From the NCBI GenBank assembly GCA_039096225.1, contig JBBPEB010000014.1, forward strand, positions 1,189,501 to 1,253,500: DNA of 64,000 nt. The letters are read 5' to 3'. Source of the DNA: Blastocystis sp. Blastoise (taxonomy: Eukaryota > Sar > Bigyra > Opalinata > Blastocystidae). Under the pieces are notes generated by a model. The model ran no database searches. It saw only the letters and a program-made list of their open reading frames with translations, and had not been told where the DNA came from. Below are positions 1-13,200 of this stretch, in pieces. The number at the start of each line of letters is the position of its first letter. Position 1 is the first letter of the stretch. The position numbers and the translations under genes were made by a program.

Positions 1-2
1 AT

Positions 3-137
3 AAGATTAGAGATCATTTGCAGTTACTATACAAGAAGACAAAGAAATCTTTGAAATATACTCTTTCAGAATCAAAATTTAATACTATTCAAAACAAGAT
101 TAATCAACTAAAACAGCAAATAGAAAATCAAGCTTAA
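3..137 (+). CDS. C-terminal end of an unidentified gene (partial)
   Basis: An open frame enters from the left edge and stops at TAA 135-137, giving the last 44 residues of a protein. The peptide is rich in Lys, Gln, Asn and Leu and ends with a heptad-like stretch (NKINQLKQQIENQA), which suggests a short coiled coil. The frame is too short for the family to be recognised. Codon use matches the other genes of the window, and the gene is convergent with the surface-protein gene that ends at 756. Confidence 0.5.
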   Translation, partial: KIRDHLQLLYKKTKKSLKYTLSESKFNTIQNKINQLKQQIENQA

Positions 138-755
138 ACTATAATAGTGTTTCGTTATTGCTACTATTTTAAGGTGAGAAGGTAGTTAGAAGTTTTAATG
201 AGGGTTTCTTCAGTGATGTTTCTTAAAGATTTATCAATAGGGTATATTGACTGTCAAGTTATTTTTCAGTTGTTTATAGTGGTTAATTTATTCATTGGTT
301 GTTTGATAAAATGATAAACAAAACAATGACATGTATAACACATAACAAATAATAATATAATATATATAGCAATCATAGTAATAGTATGTTGGTAAGGGGA
401 GGTGTAATTACTTTAGGTAATGTAGGGCAATGATTTGTAATTTCCAAAACATAAACAAATATATATATATTTCTTTGTTTTCATCGATATAAAAAAATAA
501 AAAATAATTATGATTACCTATTATTAAAACAATTTTATTAAATAACTAACAATTTAAATGAAAATATAGATTGTTGCTTTGTTTAAAAAAAAAATGTTTT
601 TTTTTATCAAAACTAATTGAATACACTAATAGACATTGAACTTGCAACAAATAAATAAAAAAAAAGAAAAAGGAGAAAAATAAAGAAATTAAAATAGGTA
701 ATTAAAAAGAGAGAAGAAAAGAAGAAAAAAAAAAGATAAAAAAACATTATAAAAA
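138..755. other. Intergenic, convergent 3' ends
   Basis: No open frame, RNA gene or repeat array is visible. The stretch is AT-rich, and its right half becomes purine-rich on the + strand, which is the pyrimidine-rich 3' flank of the minus-strand gene ending at 756. Confidence 0.5.
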
Positions 756-3700
756 TTAGACTGTAATGATAGTAGTAGATTTAGTACGTATAGCTTTAAT
801 GGAATGAGATCTTAATTTGGATTGTTTTGCTTTTTTACTTTTGTTGCGAGATACAATCATAGATATCATAAAATATATAAATAAAATAGCAAAGATAGAT
901 AATACTATAATAAGAAAAATATAGGAATAACTGATTGATGTAGATTTTCGTATTTCAGGAGACATAATAAATGTTAATTCTGTAGTTGATGGGAAAATAT
1001 TAATATTTTGTGATTTTAACTCAATAAGAATAGAAGATAAGCTTGAAATCAAGTAATCTGTAATTGATTCTGAAGAAGAATATTGTACAGTAATACGAAT
1101 ATAAACAGAGGTAATAGATAATACATCAGTAGATATATCTCTATAAAGAAATGTAAGAATAGAATCATCAGTAATACTTAAATAAGTAGCTAGAGCTTGT
1201 TTTAATAAAGTATCTCCACCATTTTGCATTCCTTCTAAAGTAACACTACTAATTTGTAATATACAATCAATATAATTAGTATTAGAAGGTGGATTATTAC
1301 TATAGCAAATAGGATAAATAGAAGAAGACCAAGTAGGGAAATAAGGATCATCAGAACAAGAACGTGATTGTAATCCAAAAGTATTTTCAGGACATTTTAT
1401 ATAAACAACTGTATTTTGAGGTGTTGCTGGCCATTCTCCATCTCTTAAACAATAAGTAACTTGACTTGTTAATAATTTTATTTCGCTGACTTGTACACGT
1501 AATACACTTCCATTGCTTTCATATATATTAATACGAAACATATTATAAGATAAGCAAGCATTCACTATATACCATTCTTTCATTTGTTGTCTTTCTTTCC
1601 AAATATTTCGTTGATTTACTTCTAATAATAAATCCCAATTAATACCTTTATCATTAGAACCAGAAACAGTAAACCATTTTGGATCACGTTCTTGTTTATC
1701 ATTTGCTGAATAAATCTGAATTCGATTAATAAATTCACGTCGATCAAAACTATATTCTATTTGAATATAGGCAGGTAATCCATCTTCTAACCATTTTGTA
1801 GTTAAATCATTATCAAAAGCTTCATAAGGTGTTTCAAAAGGCATATTATAACTATTACTATTAGTTAAAGTAATACCATCACTTCGATTTATAGCATCTC
1901 CTCTCATTAGTATAGCATAAAAATCAAAATCAAATGTATGTATATTAATATCATTTCTATGTATTTCTATAGCAATTATATTCATACCATTATTTAATTG
2001 ATATGAAGGTATAGATCCACGATGATATACATAGTTCCTATATGTTTTTGTAGCTAAAGTAGTATATGATATTGAAGATGAAGTTGGCATATTTTGACGA
2101 TAAACTTCTATTTCATTTACATAAATAATTATACCTTCAATAAAATAAATAGATATATCTAATATAGGATATAGATATACTGAATCTACAAAAAAGAATT
2201 GTCTTAAATATATAGTATTTCCAATAAAAGAAGGATAATTACCTTTTTTAGATTCAATCCAATGTTCATCATTAAATAAAATTTTTTTCCAGTTTTCTTC
2301 ATAGATAGTAGATGTTTTCCATATACTTTCTTTTAGTATTGTATAATCTAAATTAATAGATATCGTATAAGGTGAAGATAAGACAGAAGGAGCAGTATAT
2401 TGACCAATTGTATATCCATTTTCTTCATATAAAACAACAGTACTTCCTGGACTCCAACCATTATTATATTGATCATATAAATTTAATTCAAATAAACCAT
2501 AATTAACACATATTGATGTATATCTTTTTTCATTATCATTACCTACATGTCCTGTATAAAGTAATTCATTATTTTGAGTAATAGTAAAAGTTTCTTCAGA
2601 ATCATAGGATTGACTATGACGTTCAACTTGTATTAATGTTTTTGTTTCTCCACAAGAAATAACATCAATAATTAATGTTTGTGATCTAGAATATCCATTA
2701 GGATTTACAGCTTGAATAGAATATGTATAAGATCCATAAGCAGACCAATAACCTTGTAATTCTACTGTTGTATAATTTATATAAACTGTACTAGGAAGAG
2801 AAGGTGTAAATATAATACTTTTATAAGGAGATGTGAATAGAAATTGAATTGGAGTTATATCTTGTAAACGATAGACTTGAGAATATGAAGAACTTAATGA
2901 AAAAGAAGGAGAAGAGAAAAATGTATTAAAAGTATATGTTCTTGTATTAGATATTAATAATTCATTGGGTGTAATTCTATCAGTAAAGAAATATACAGTA
3001 TCATCTCTATAAAATGTATAAAAGCATCCTTGTATATCTGAACATTCAAATTGATAAATCATATTATTTGATTCTATAAAACAATGTCGATGTATACCTT
3101 TAGACATATCTTGTTGATATATAATCTCATTATTCTTTAATATTTTCATAGATCCAGAACCTGAATATAATTGTGTATAATAAAAATGACTATTATTACA
3201 ACCAGGAAAAGATATAGCAATTTGAAAAGAAGAACAACCGACTTGATTGCATCCTGATAAAGTAAACATAGTATATAGATTTAATGATTCAGTTGGAGTT
3301 CCTTTAAAATATCCTGAAAAACTTTCAATATATACACCTTGAGGAGGATCAGGAGAACAACTCCATGTATCTACACGTCCTGTATATATAGGTTTAAATT
3401 CAAAATAAGTACCTACTGTACCATCCCATGTATCTGTTAATAATATATTATTATAAAGATAATATAATCCTGAAGGTGGTTCTAAATAAAGTATTTCTAA
3501 TTGTATATTTGTTATATAGTTACCGTAAGTAATAGTATATGTAGTAAGAGTACGTAGATCATGTGGTGTTCCTGTTATTGTTCCAGTATACTCATTAAAA
3601 AGTAATCCAGAAGGTAAAGAAGGTGTTATCGAATATACAAAATCTTTAGAAGTAGATATATTAGAAATAGTAGTATTTGTATCATTTGAAGATGAAAATG

Positions 3701-5880
3701 AAGATGATGAAAATGAAGATGATGATGATGAAGATGATGATAATGAAGATGAAAACGATGAAGATGAAGATGAAGAAGAAGAAAGAGAAGATGATGATGA
3801 TGATAAAGATGAAAAAGAAGAAGAAGAAAGAGAAGATGATGATAACAATGAATGTCGATTTATTTGAATATTACTTGATACTAAAGACGAATTACTAAAA
3901 TTTAACCATAGGACTTGATTTGAAACAATAGCTACATTCTTATATGCAATGTAATCTAAATTTGTATAAGATAATATAGTAGATGGAACATGATAATAAG
4001 CAGAAGAAGGAATAATAAAAAAGTTATTATAAAAAGGTTTTCTCCATAATAACATAATAGCATGTCCATAATACTGTTGAAAATATTGAATTCTTATTGG
4101 ATAATACCCTATATTAGAAATATATACAACTTTCGATTTAAGTTCAGAAGCACTACCAATTCTCCAATTTTCAAATAAAAATTCATTATTAAAATAAATA
4201 CGTATTCCATCATCTACTTTTGCAGCTATTTCCCATGTACCTATTTCATCAAAAAATAAATATCCCTCAAAAGTAGCATATATTTTCTGATACATATCTG
4301 GAGTTAATCCAGGAGACATTACAGCATTTTCATTTAATTCTTCATAATTAATAATAGACTCAATGCGTTCAACACGTTTTTCAGTAATATAATCACTAAA
4401 TCCTTTATCATTAGAAAAATCATAGGGATTCATAATTTTATACCATGTAGCTTTTATACCTTGTAAAGGATTTAAGATTATATATATATGTAAACTATAT
4501 TCTGTAAATCCAAGAGGTCCAGTAATACGTATAGTATATATATTATTACAAATAGAAGTAGGAGTTCCAGAAATAACTCCAATGGAATTAAGTGTAAGTC
4601 CTTCTGGAAGAGAAGGAGAAGAAGACCATTCAGTTATATATCCACTAGCAAATGTAGGAGAAGAAGATAAAATAGGATAATTCACTATACCTGTAATTGT
4701 ATTATAATGAAGAAATGAAGGAGCACGACCTCCAAGAGTAACAATATCTTTTGAAACAAGTGTATAAGGAATACTTAATGTATCACATTTATAATAAAGT
4801 TGTATCATAGAATGATAATTAATTTCAAAATAAGTAACATAGAGTAAATGATATCCTTGTGTTAATGTAATAGATCCCTCTTCTGTATGTTGACCACTTC
4901 GATAAGTACGAAAAACATAATTATCTACAGAATCAATAGAAAAAGAGCCACCATCATCTGTTGTTAATTTAAATGTATATAAAGAAGTAATTGATATATA
5001 GATATATCCAATAAAATAAGCAGAATAATAATCTCGAAATCGTTCATCTAATCCACTAATAATATGACCACCATGAGAATATTGAAATTCATCATCGAAA
5101 TCAATAGTATTATGTAATAAAAAAGCTTTAGCATCTGTAGAACGAAAGAAAACACGTGAAGGGTATTGAAATCCTTGAATTGTTGTAAAGTAAATACCTG
5201 TTATACCAGAAATACCGAGAGATGTAATATCAATTACTTCTATGATTATTCTAGTAGATACCATTCCATATACATTAAATGCTTGTATATAATATGAAGT
5301 AGAAGAAGAAATAGTTAAAGGTGTTCCAGAAATAGATCCATCCGTATCATTGAATATCATTCCAGAAGGAAGAGCTGGTGTAATTGAATAACTAGTAAAA
5401 AAAGAATCACCACGAGGATAATAAGGTTCCATTATAACTTTTGCATATACTTTTGCATAAAAAAAACCATATGAAATATATGTAGGCTCACTAATAACTA
5501 TAAACAAAATTTAAAATAAATGAAAATCTAAGAGAAAAAAAAAGAAAAATACTCGAAATGGTGATAATCTGTGCTATATCATCAAAATAACAACTTGGAG
5601 CAACTTGATATTGTTTCTCTAATTGCCCTATGCGTGGTGTTCCAGATATAGTTCGATTATTCATGACAAGACCTTCAGGAAGACGAGGATAGACTATTAG
5701 ATCAGATCCATTATTCCCACCACATATAACATCCTCCATTGTGACACCAACTGTCAATATTAAAGTTGTAGAACTGCAATATGTTGGTGAAGCACATATT
5801 GGAATAACAAATAAGAAGTACAAAAATATGAAAAACATTATACTCTTCTTAATATAAGAAGAACAAATCCAGTTATTCAT
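756..5880 (-). CDS. Large type I surface protein with Ig-like, PA14 and discoidin-like modules
   Basis: Two exons, 5880-5553 and 5497-756, joined in frame across a 55-nt GT-AG intron, give 1689 residues. A hydrophobic N-terminus (MFFIFLYFLFVIPICA, from residue 15) looks like a signal peptide. Putative-Ig (He_PIG) repeats with the signature LP.G..........ISGTP occur near residues 70-100, 145-195, 375-455 and 745-885. Two PA14-like domains, each with a DDG motif, lie near 200-350 and 455-615. A Ser-only tract of about 60 residues follows near 665-720. Further on are a GW-type beta module (LYDQYNNGWSPGS), a galactose-binding jelly roll, a discoidin/F5-8C-like domain (YEAFDNDLTTKWLEDG, near 1300-1445), a cysteine module and a SEA-like segment. 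One transmembrane helix near 1625 and a basic tail end the protein. It is inferred to be a plasma-membrane adhesin or carbohydrate-binding protein; the ligand is unknown. Module boundaries are approximate. Confidence 0.85.
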
Positions 5881-7257
5881 AAATTATTAAACTTCTTGCG
5901 TATATAATAAAAACACTTTTTATCTTTAAAAATAAACAGTATTTTGAAAAAAAAAAGCAAATCATTAGTCAAATATTTCAAATAATCGCAATTATAGTAA
6001 AGAGATTAAAAAAACACATTAGTATTTCAAGTCTTTGTATTTCGAGTGATACTCTTTTTATTGTTATTTTTATACTCTAGATGTATTCAGCAGGAAGATT
6101 ATTTTTGTAAAAATTAGTTTTCGCAATATTTTCGTTCCATAGAACAATAAGTGGATATTTTATATTCTTATTGGTTCTATATCGTTCAAATCAATGATTC
6201 TATGCTATTTTAAGAATTACTGAATATATTTTATTGTAAGATGATGTAATATACTTGACTGAGGATAGTTTGTCCATATCGAGTATCTTTTATTCTTGTA
6301 TAGATTTTATGAAAATATGTAGTAAGACTTGATGATTGCATGTAGATATAACTTATGTATTTATTGTATTGATGTTTAAAGATTCTAACGAATCATTTCA
6401 AATAACAATTTTTATTTTCAAATTTATCTTGATTTATTTCGTAGAATGAGTTGCTTGTGTTATTGCTAATAATAAACAATGATTTAATACTAAGGAATCA
6501 TTATAAAATAGAAAAAAAAACTTGAAATCTTAGTATCTCCTAAATCTCCATATATAGATTGAATAATTCTGATCATTTATTATTATAAAATAAATCTTGC
6601 AATGAATTCAGTATTAATTCTTAAATTTTTTGGCGTAGAAGATCAGATATGTGTCAATCATTCATTCCGTTTCTTCATTATTAGCAATTAATAGTTTCGT
6701 ATAGTTCCAAATGCTTTTAGACATACCTGATTGCCTGATAAACTACTAAAATTCTTGAAACAAATGAACGATAAAATAAGACCACTTTCACACAACTTTC
6801 GGCAATAATTTATGAATACTCATTCCACTATGTATGTTTGCACACATTTTCAATAGAAATCCATGTAATACAATAAAAAAATAGGCAAAAAACAGCATTA
6901 AAAAAATATTTTATAGACAAGCGAAATGGAGATAAAATGGAGATTATAGTATCTCAGAAAAAGAGAAAAAGAGAACTTTATGCCAATAAAAAAAAGTTCA
7001 TTTAATGAGGATCACAAGTTAATCTCAACACAAAAATCTTGATCTCAATACATTCTTATTTGAGATTTTTATGGATAGATTCTCCAATTGGGTGAGACTA
7101 TTGGTTGTCATCCTATTAAGTGCCATATAATGAGATTTGTTTGTATTTCCCCTATCAAATATATAAAAATAAGGTGAATTATATTATTGCTGAACCCTTT
7201 AAGATAAAAAAGAAAAAAACAAAAATAAAATTTTGTTATAATTCTTTTATTGTGTTT
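5881..7257. other. Intergenic between divergent surface-protein and glutaminase-like genes
   Basis: Both flanking genes start from this 1.4 kb, so it should hold two promoters. I see no TATA-like element that stands out from the AT-rich background, no RNA gene and no repeat array. The open frame running from 7120 into the next gene is a Lys/Ile-rich read-through upstream of the signal-peptide ATG. Confidence 0.4.
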
Positions 7258-9686
7258 ATGAAAATGAACTATTTCGTTTTTGCTTTATTAGTAGTTTGTG
7301 CTGCTGCTATTAAGCCTATTGATGGCTTCCGTCCTCCAAGTGTTCCTCTTATTGTCATGGATCCTTATACATCGTAAGTCTTCGTCGTTATTTTTTTGTT
7401 TAATAATATGTTTCTATCGTATGTATATATAGTATTTGGTCTCATAGTGATAATCTTTATGATACTTGGCCTGGCCACTGGAGTGGTTCCACTATGGCTA
7501 TGTGTGGTATGATTAGAATTGATGGAAAGGCTTATAGGTATGTATATTTTTAATGATTATAGTTTTTAAGTTTAGTTCTCTTTTTATTATTATTATTATT
7601 TTTTATATTATATTTATTATATAATTATTACAGATGGATGGGTCTTGATTCTGATGGTATTAAAGCTCATGTTACTCAAAAGAGTGTTGTCGTTTTCCCT
7701 ACTCGTACTGTCTATGTTTTTGAACAAGATAATGTATATTATTGTTCTATTTATTTTTATATTTTTTATATTTTTATTACTATTATAATTATATATTATT
7801 GTTATATAATTATATTTATTTATTATATATATATTTATATTAGGTTGAATTAACTGTTACTTTCTCTACTCCTGATTTCATTGATAAACTTGAATATGTT
7901 ACTCTTCCTTATTCTTATATTCAATATTCTATAAAATCTCTTGATAATAAGACTCATAGTGTTCAACTTTATTTTGATAATACTGCTGAAATGGCTACTG
8001 GTAAGACTTCTCAATGGGTTGATTGGCAATATGAAGAAACTGAAGGATATACTACTATGTCTGTTGGTCATACTAATGCTGATATTTTTGTTGATAGAGA
8101 TGATCGTATTTCTTGGGGTCGTTGGTATATTTCTACTCCTAATACTCCTTTTGTAAAATCTGCTACTGCTCTTGCTAGAGATTCTAGATTATCTTTTGCT
8201 AATAATACTGCTTATCCTAAGAATGAAACTGAAACTCGTCAATGTAATGATCAATGGCCTGTTCTTAGTTATACTTTTGATTTCGGTTATGTTAGTTCTT
8301 CTCCTGTTGAACAATATATGATAGCTGCTTATGATGTTGTTTATGCTATTCGTTATTTTGGATCTAATTTTGAACCTTATTGGAAACGTAATTTCAAGAA
8401 TATGAATGAACTTATTCAAAGTGCTCATGCTAACAGATTAGAAAACTATAAATTAATGGAAGAATTCGATAATAATCTTATGGAAAAGATTTATAAGAAA
8501 GTTCCTAATGATGAATATCTTACTATGACCACTCTCGTTTATAGACAAGTATATATAGAGGCTTTATTATTATTTTTTCTTTTTTTTTAAATAATATATC
8601 TATTATTGTCTTTTATTATTATTATTTTAATATTATATTATGAATATTATTATATTAAAATTATTCTAGGTAACTGCTGCTATTGAACCTGTTTGGAATC
8701 ATGTTGAAAAGAAGGTTTGGGTATTTATGAAAGAAATTTCTTCTAATGGTGATCTTTCGACTGTTGATGTTATTTATCCTGCTATTCCTCTTTATTTATA
8801 TCTTGCTCCTGAAACTTTCAAACTTATATTAGAACCTATTATGGAATATGCTAATGTTGAAACTGGTAAATATGGTTGGTCTACTCCTTATGATTTTGAA
8901 TGGGCTCCTCATCATATTGGTGTTTGGCCTATTGCTGATCTTAAACAAGAAGATCAAGAAAATATGCCTGTTGAAGAAACTGGTAATATGCTTCAAATGA
9001 TTTTAGCTATTATTCAAAGAACTGATAACGATCTTGAATGGATGAATAAATATTGGCCTCTTCTTAAGAAATGGGCTGATTATTTAGTTAAATTCCTTCC
9101 TGATCCTGGTGATCAATTATGTACTGATGATTTCATGGGTCCTTCTCCTCATAATATTAACTTAGCTATTAAGGGTATTGTTGGTCTTGGTGCTTATGCT
9201 GAATTATTAAAAATTAAAGGAGAAAAAGAACAAGCTGATCTTTATGAATCTTTAACTAAAGATTATTATAGTTGGTATAAGACTATGGCTTATGATAATG
9301 ATCATTCCAGATTACAATATGATCTTCCTAATACTTGGTCTCTTAAATATAATATGGTCTTCCAAAAGGTTATTGGTGTCACTATTTTCTCTGATGAAGA
9401 TATGTCACTTGAAGCTACTTATTATCATGATCAACATCTTAATAAATGTGGTGTTCCTCTTGATAACAGAGCTACTTTCACTAAAGCTGATTGGTTAATG
9501 TGGTCTGCTTGTATGGGTACTGAAGAACAATTCAAGGCTATTGTTCATGGTATGTATACTTTTGCTAACACTACTCCTTCCAGAGCTCCTTTCAGTGATT
9601 GGTATCAAACTGTTGACGACTGTACTGTTGTTGGATTCCGTGCCAGACCTGTTATGGGTGGTCTTTACATGCCATTATTATTGTAA
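7258..9686 (+). CDS. Secreted glutaminase A-like protein (DUF4965/DUF1793 family)
   Basis: Five exons (7258-7373, 7433-7537, 7634-7733, 7844-8548, 8670-9686) give 680 residues, close to the length of fungal glutaminase A. I chose ATG 7258 because a signal peptide (NYFVFALLVVCAAA) follows at once; ATG 7264 is also possible. After the signal come the family's N-terminal blocks: PSVPLIVMDPYTSIWS, then WPGHWSGSTMAMCGMIRIDG and KAYRWMG. The C-terminal six-hairpin half contains DTYPAIPLYLYLAPE-like and WSTPYDFEWAPHHIGVWP segments and SDWYQTVDDCTVVGFRARPV near the end. Fungal relatives hydrolyse glutamine outside the cell, but substrate and activity here are inferred. Codons are strongly biased to GCT, GGT, AAG and TTC compared with neighbours, which suggests high expression. 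No break was found. Confidence 0.85.
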
Positions 9687-10202
9687 TCCAATTTTATAGA
9701 GCATGGTTATCTAAATTTCTTTTGTTTTATAACTAGAAGTTTCTCCTAAATAATATATACTCTTGTTTTGTTAATTTATAACTTTTATTAAAGATCATCT
9801 TCGATCATCCTATGCTAAATATCTAAAAACAAATTATTATAATAAAACTTTACATATATATAAAACAAAATCATATTAATAATGATTTGTTATACATTAT
9901 AAATAGACTTTTGACATTTAAAACGAAATTTTAAAATAATTTTTCATTTTTTATTGTTGTTATTTATTAGAATTGCAATTTTTGATTATTTCGTCTATAT
10001 TTTTGTTGAAATCCGTATTTTATTATTATGTTACTATGAATATTACTATATATAATCATTTTAGCATTGTATTTTTCGTATATTCAAAACATTTCTGGTT
10101 ATTGTTGTGTAATTTGTTGTTCAACTCAGTTATCGTCTATTGCAATATACAGAACAAGTTATCAGTATATATTATTAAGGTCAAAAATGATATTCTTTAG
10201 AT
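9687..10202. other. Intergenic
   Basis: Short AT-rich spacer between two + strand genes. It holds only an Ile/Phe/Tyr-rich open frame (9973-10200) that looks like background. No other feature is seen. Confidence 0.4.
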
Positions 10203-13200
10203 ATGTCCAACGATGATCACAGCTCAAAGAATTCTAAACATCATTCTAACAAAACCTACGTGTATATATCTTAATTTAAATTAATTCCAGTTGATATAGA
10301 ACAGATATATTTGTTGGATTACCCGATGATATTCACAACTTTTTACAACAGGCCATCATTATTATATCCTTTTTATATTATATAAAATAATACACAACAC
10401 TATTATTATAATTTAGTTGTATGCACACTTAACTTGTCTACATTAGTAAGAATTCGCTTTTATCGTCTAAAGTAACGCTTCATGAACTCTTTGATTTATT
10501 AAGAATGTATATTTATTTCATTAAATCATCATTTGCTATTAATATTATATAGAAATGATGGTGATATTGATAAGACACTTCTTTCTCTTACTAACTTGTC
10601 AGATTCATCAACTCTTTCAAATCTACCTCTTAATGAATGGAATCATCAAGAAATAAATCAATTTGAAAATGGTATTTATATCAATTATTATAGTATTAAT
10701 TATTATTATTATTATTATTATTATTATTTTTTAAATATTTATCTATCTAATAATAATAATTATATAATCAATTTAGCTATTCATTCAAAGACAAACCTTT
10801 TAAAGATAAAATCGTTGTTAAAGAAATCATGTATTGAAATTCTTTGTTATTATTATACATATTATGAACCTACAACTTTATTAATTCATAGGTATTCATA
10901 TAAAGTGATATATATATATATATTTTAATTAAAAGAAAAACTTATTTTATTGAAACTATATATATTTATATGAATATTTTTTAAATATTGTTATATTTAT
11001 TTAGTTTACGTTCTTCAGATTTATTCACTTCTAAAACAGGGAATCGTATTCCTTTACAAAAGCTGCCTTTATTAGTACCTATTTCTTCCTCTTCTTCTTC
11101 TTCTTCTTCTTTATCGTCACATTCTTCTTTATCGTCACATTCATCCACTACACATAAATCCAATAAAACTAATAAATCTACTAATTCTATAGTCACTTCA
11201 ACATATTCTCAAATAAATATAAATCCAAATCCTTCTCGATCTTTATTCCATTATGATCAACAAAAATGCTCTTCTTCTTATTTATATATGATCCCTATAT
11301 TACAGTCTAATTCATCTATTCATTCTCAATCCTCAGACTCCGATCAAATTCCACCATTAACAGAAATCAATAACCATATCAACTCTATATTAACAAGAAA
11401 TGAAAAAATTGAAGATATAGGTGATTCTTTAGATATAGTACCAAATGAAGATGATAAAGTAACTGAAGTTAATAGTGTTTTAAATATAATATCAAATGAA
11501 GATGATAAGTTAGATGATATTAATAATTCTTTAGATATAGTATCAAATGAAGATAATAAAATAATGGATATAAATAATTCAAATATAGTACAAAGTGAAG
11601 ATGATAAGTTAGATGATATTAATAATTCTTTAGATATAGTATCAAGTGAAGATAATAAAATAATGGATATGAAAAATTCAAATATAATATCAAATGAAGA
11701 TGATAAAATAACTACTGCTAATAATTCAAATATAATATCAAATGAAGATAATAAAATAACTGATATTAATAATTCTTTAGATATAGTATCAAATGAAGAT
11801 AATAAAATAACTGATATTAATAATTCTTTAGATATAGTATCAAATGAAGATGATAAAATAATGGATATGAGTAATTCAAATATAATATCAAATGAAGATG
11901 ATAAAATAATTGATATGAAAAATTCAAATATAATATCAAATAAAGATGATAAAATAATTGATATGAGTAATTCAAATATAAATCCAAATGAAGATGATAA
12001 AATAATTGATATGAGTAATTCAAATATAAATCCAAATGAAGATGATAAAATAATGGATATGAAAAATTCAAATATAATATCAAATGAAGATGATAAAATA
12101 ACTGCCGCTAATAATTCAAATATAAATCCAAATGAAGATGATAAAAAAATTAATATAAATAATTCTTTAGATATAAAACCAAGTGAAAATGATACAATAA
12201 CTGATATTAATAATTCGATACGTTTTACATCAAATGAAACTGAAGATATATTAATAAATAGTTCAACTTCAACTATTCATTCTATTGATTCTAAAACTGA
12301 ATCTAATTTAGAAGATATTAATATTTTTCCATCTCCTTTAACAATAATTGAAACAATACTTCCTAAGCAAGTACTTCCTAATGATTCTACACTCGATATC
12401 AAGAAACCTATAGAGAACTCTTTAGTTATATCTTCTAATGATAATCAAAATACTCAAATTATAGTTGACAATAACACTTCTTCTTCTTCTTCTATTATTT
12501 CTTCAAATCAAACTGTATCTCAAAATCCTATTCTTTCTCCTAAGAATGTAATTTCTTCGAACACTATTGAAATAGAACTCATTATTCCCAATGATATATC
12601 ATCTACAGAACCCATAAATAATATACAACAAAATTCTGACAGTAACACACTGAAGACAGATAATAAATTAATTAAAGATACCAATAAAATGTATTCTAAT
12701 CAAGGTATATATTCAAATAATAATATAGAGAATAATCTATCCCAAAGGGATACTGTAATACCAACAACTCTCTATCCTTTATATACAAGTATATTTAAGA
12801 AAAAAGACTCTAAACTTATATCTATAAAACAACCAAATAACTATATACATACTAACCCAATATTATCTCAAGAGAAAGAATTATCGTTATCAGTTCAAAA
12901 TACAAATATAATAAATGGTATATATTATTAACATTATTTACTTAATAACTATTTATATATAAATTATATTATTATTTGTTATATATAGACCAACTTGATA
13001 ATATCTTATCTTCATCTGAAACTTCTTCTAGAGCTCCTAGGAATACTATTCATGAACAATCTCCAAATATTGATATTATCAATAATCCATTGGCTAATTC
13101 TGATCAAAAACAAAATACTAATGTAAATAATAACGATCTAAAAACAAATATATATGCGTCACAACAACAAGAAGAAGAAAGTATTTCGAAGAATAAAATC

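Noticed and set aside
7120-7257. Longer N-terminus for the glutaminase-like protein
   Set aside because: The extra residues are Lys/Ile-rich read-through and would bury the signal peptide that begins at 7258.
9973-10200. 75-residue hydrophobic frame upstream of the ELM2/SANT gene
   Set aside because: Composition is that of random AT-rich sequence, and the next gene's start lies immediately after it.
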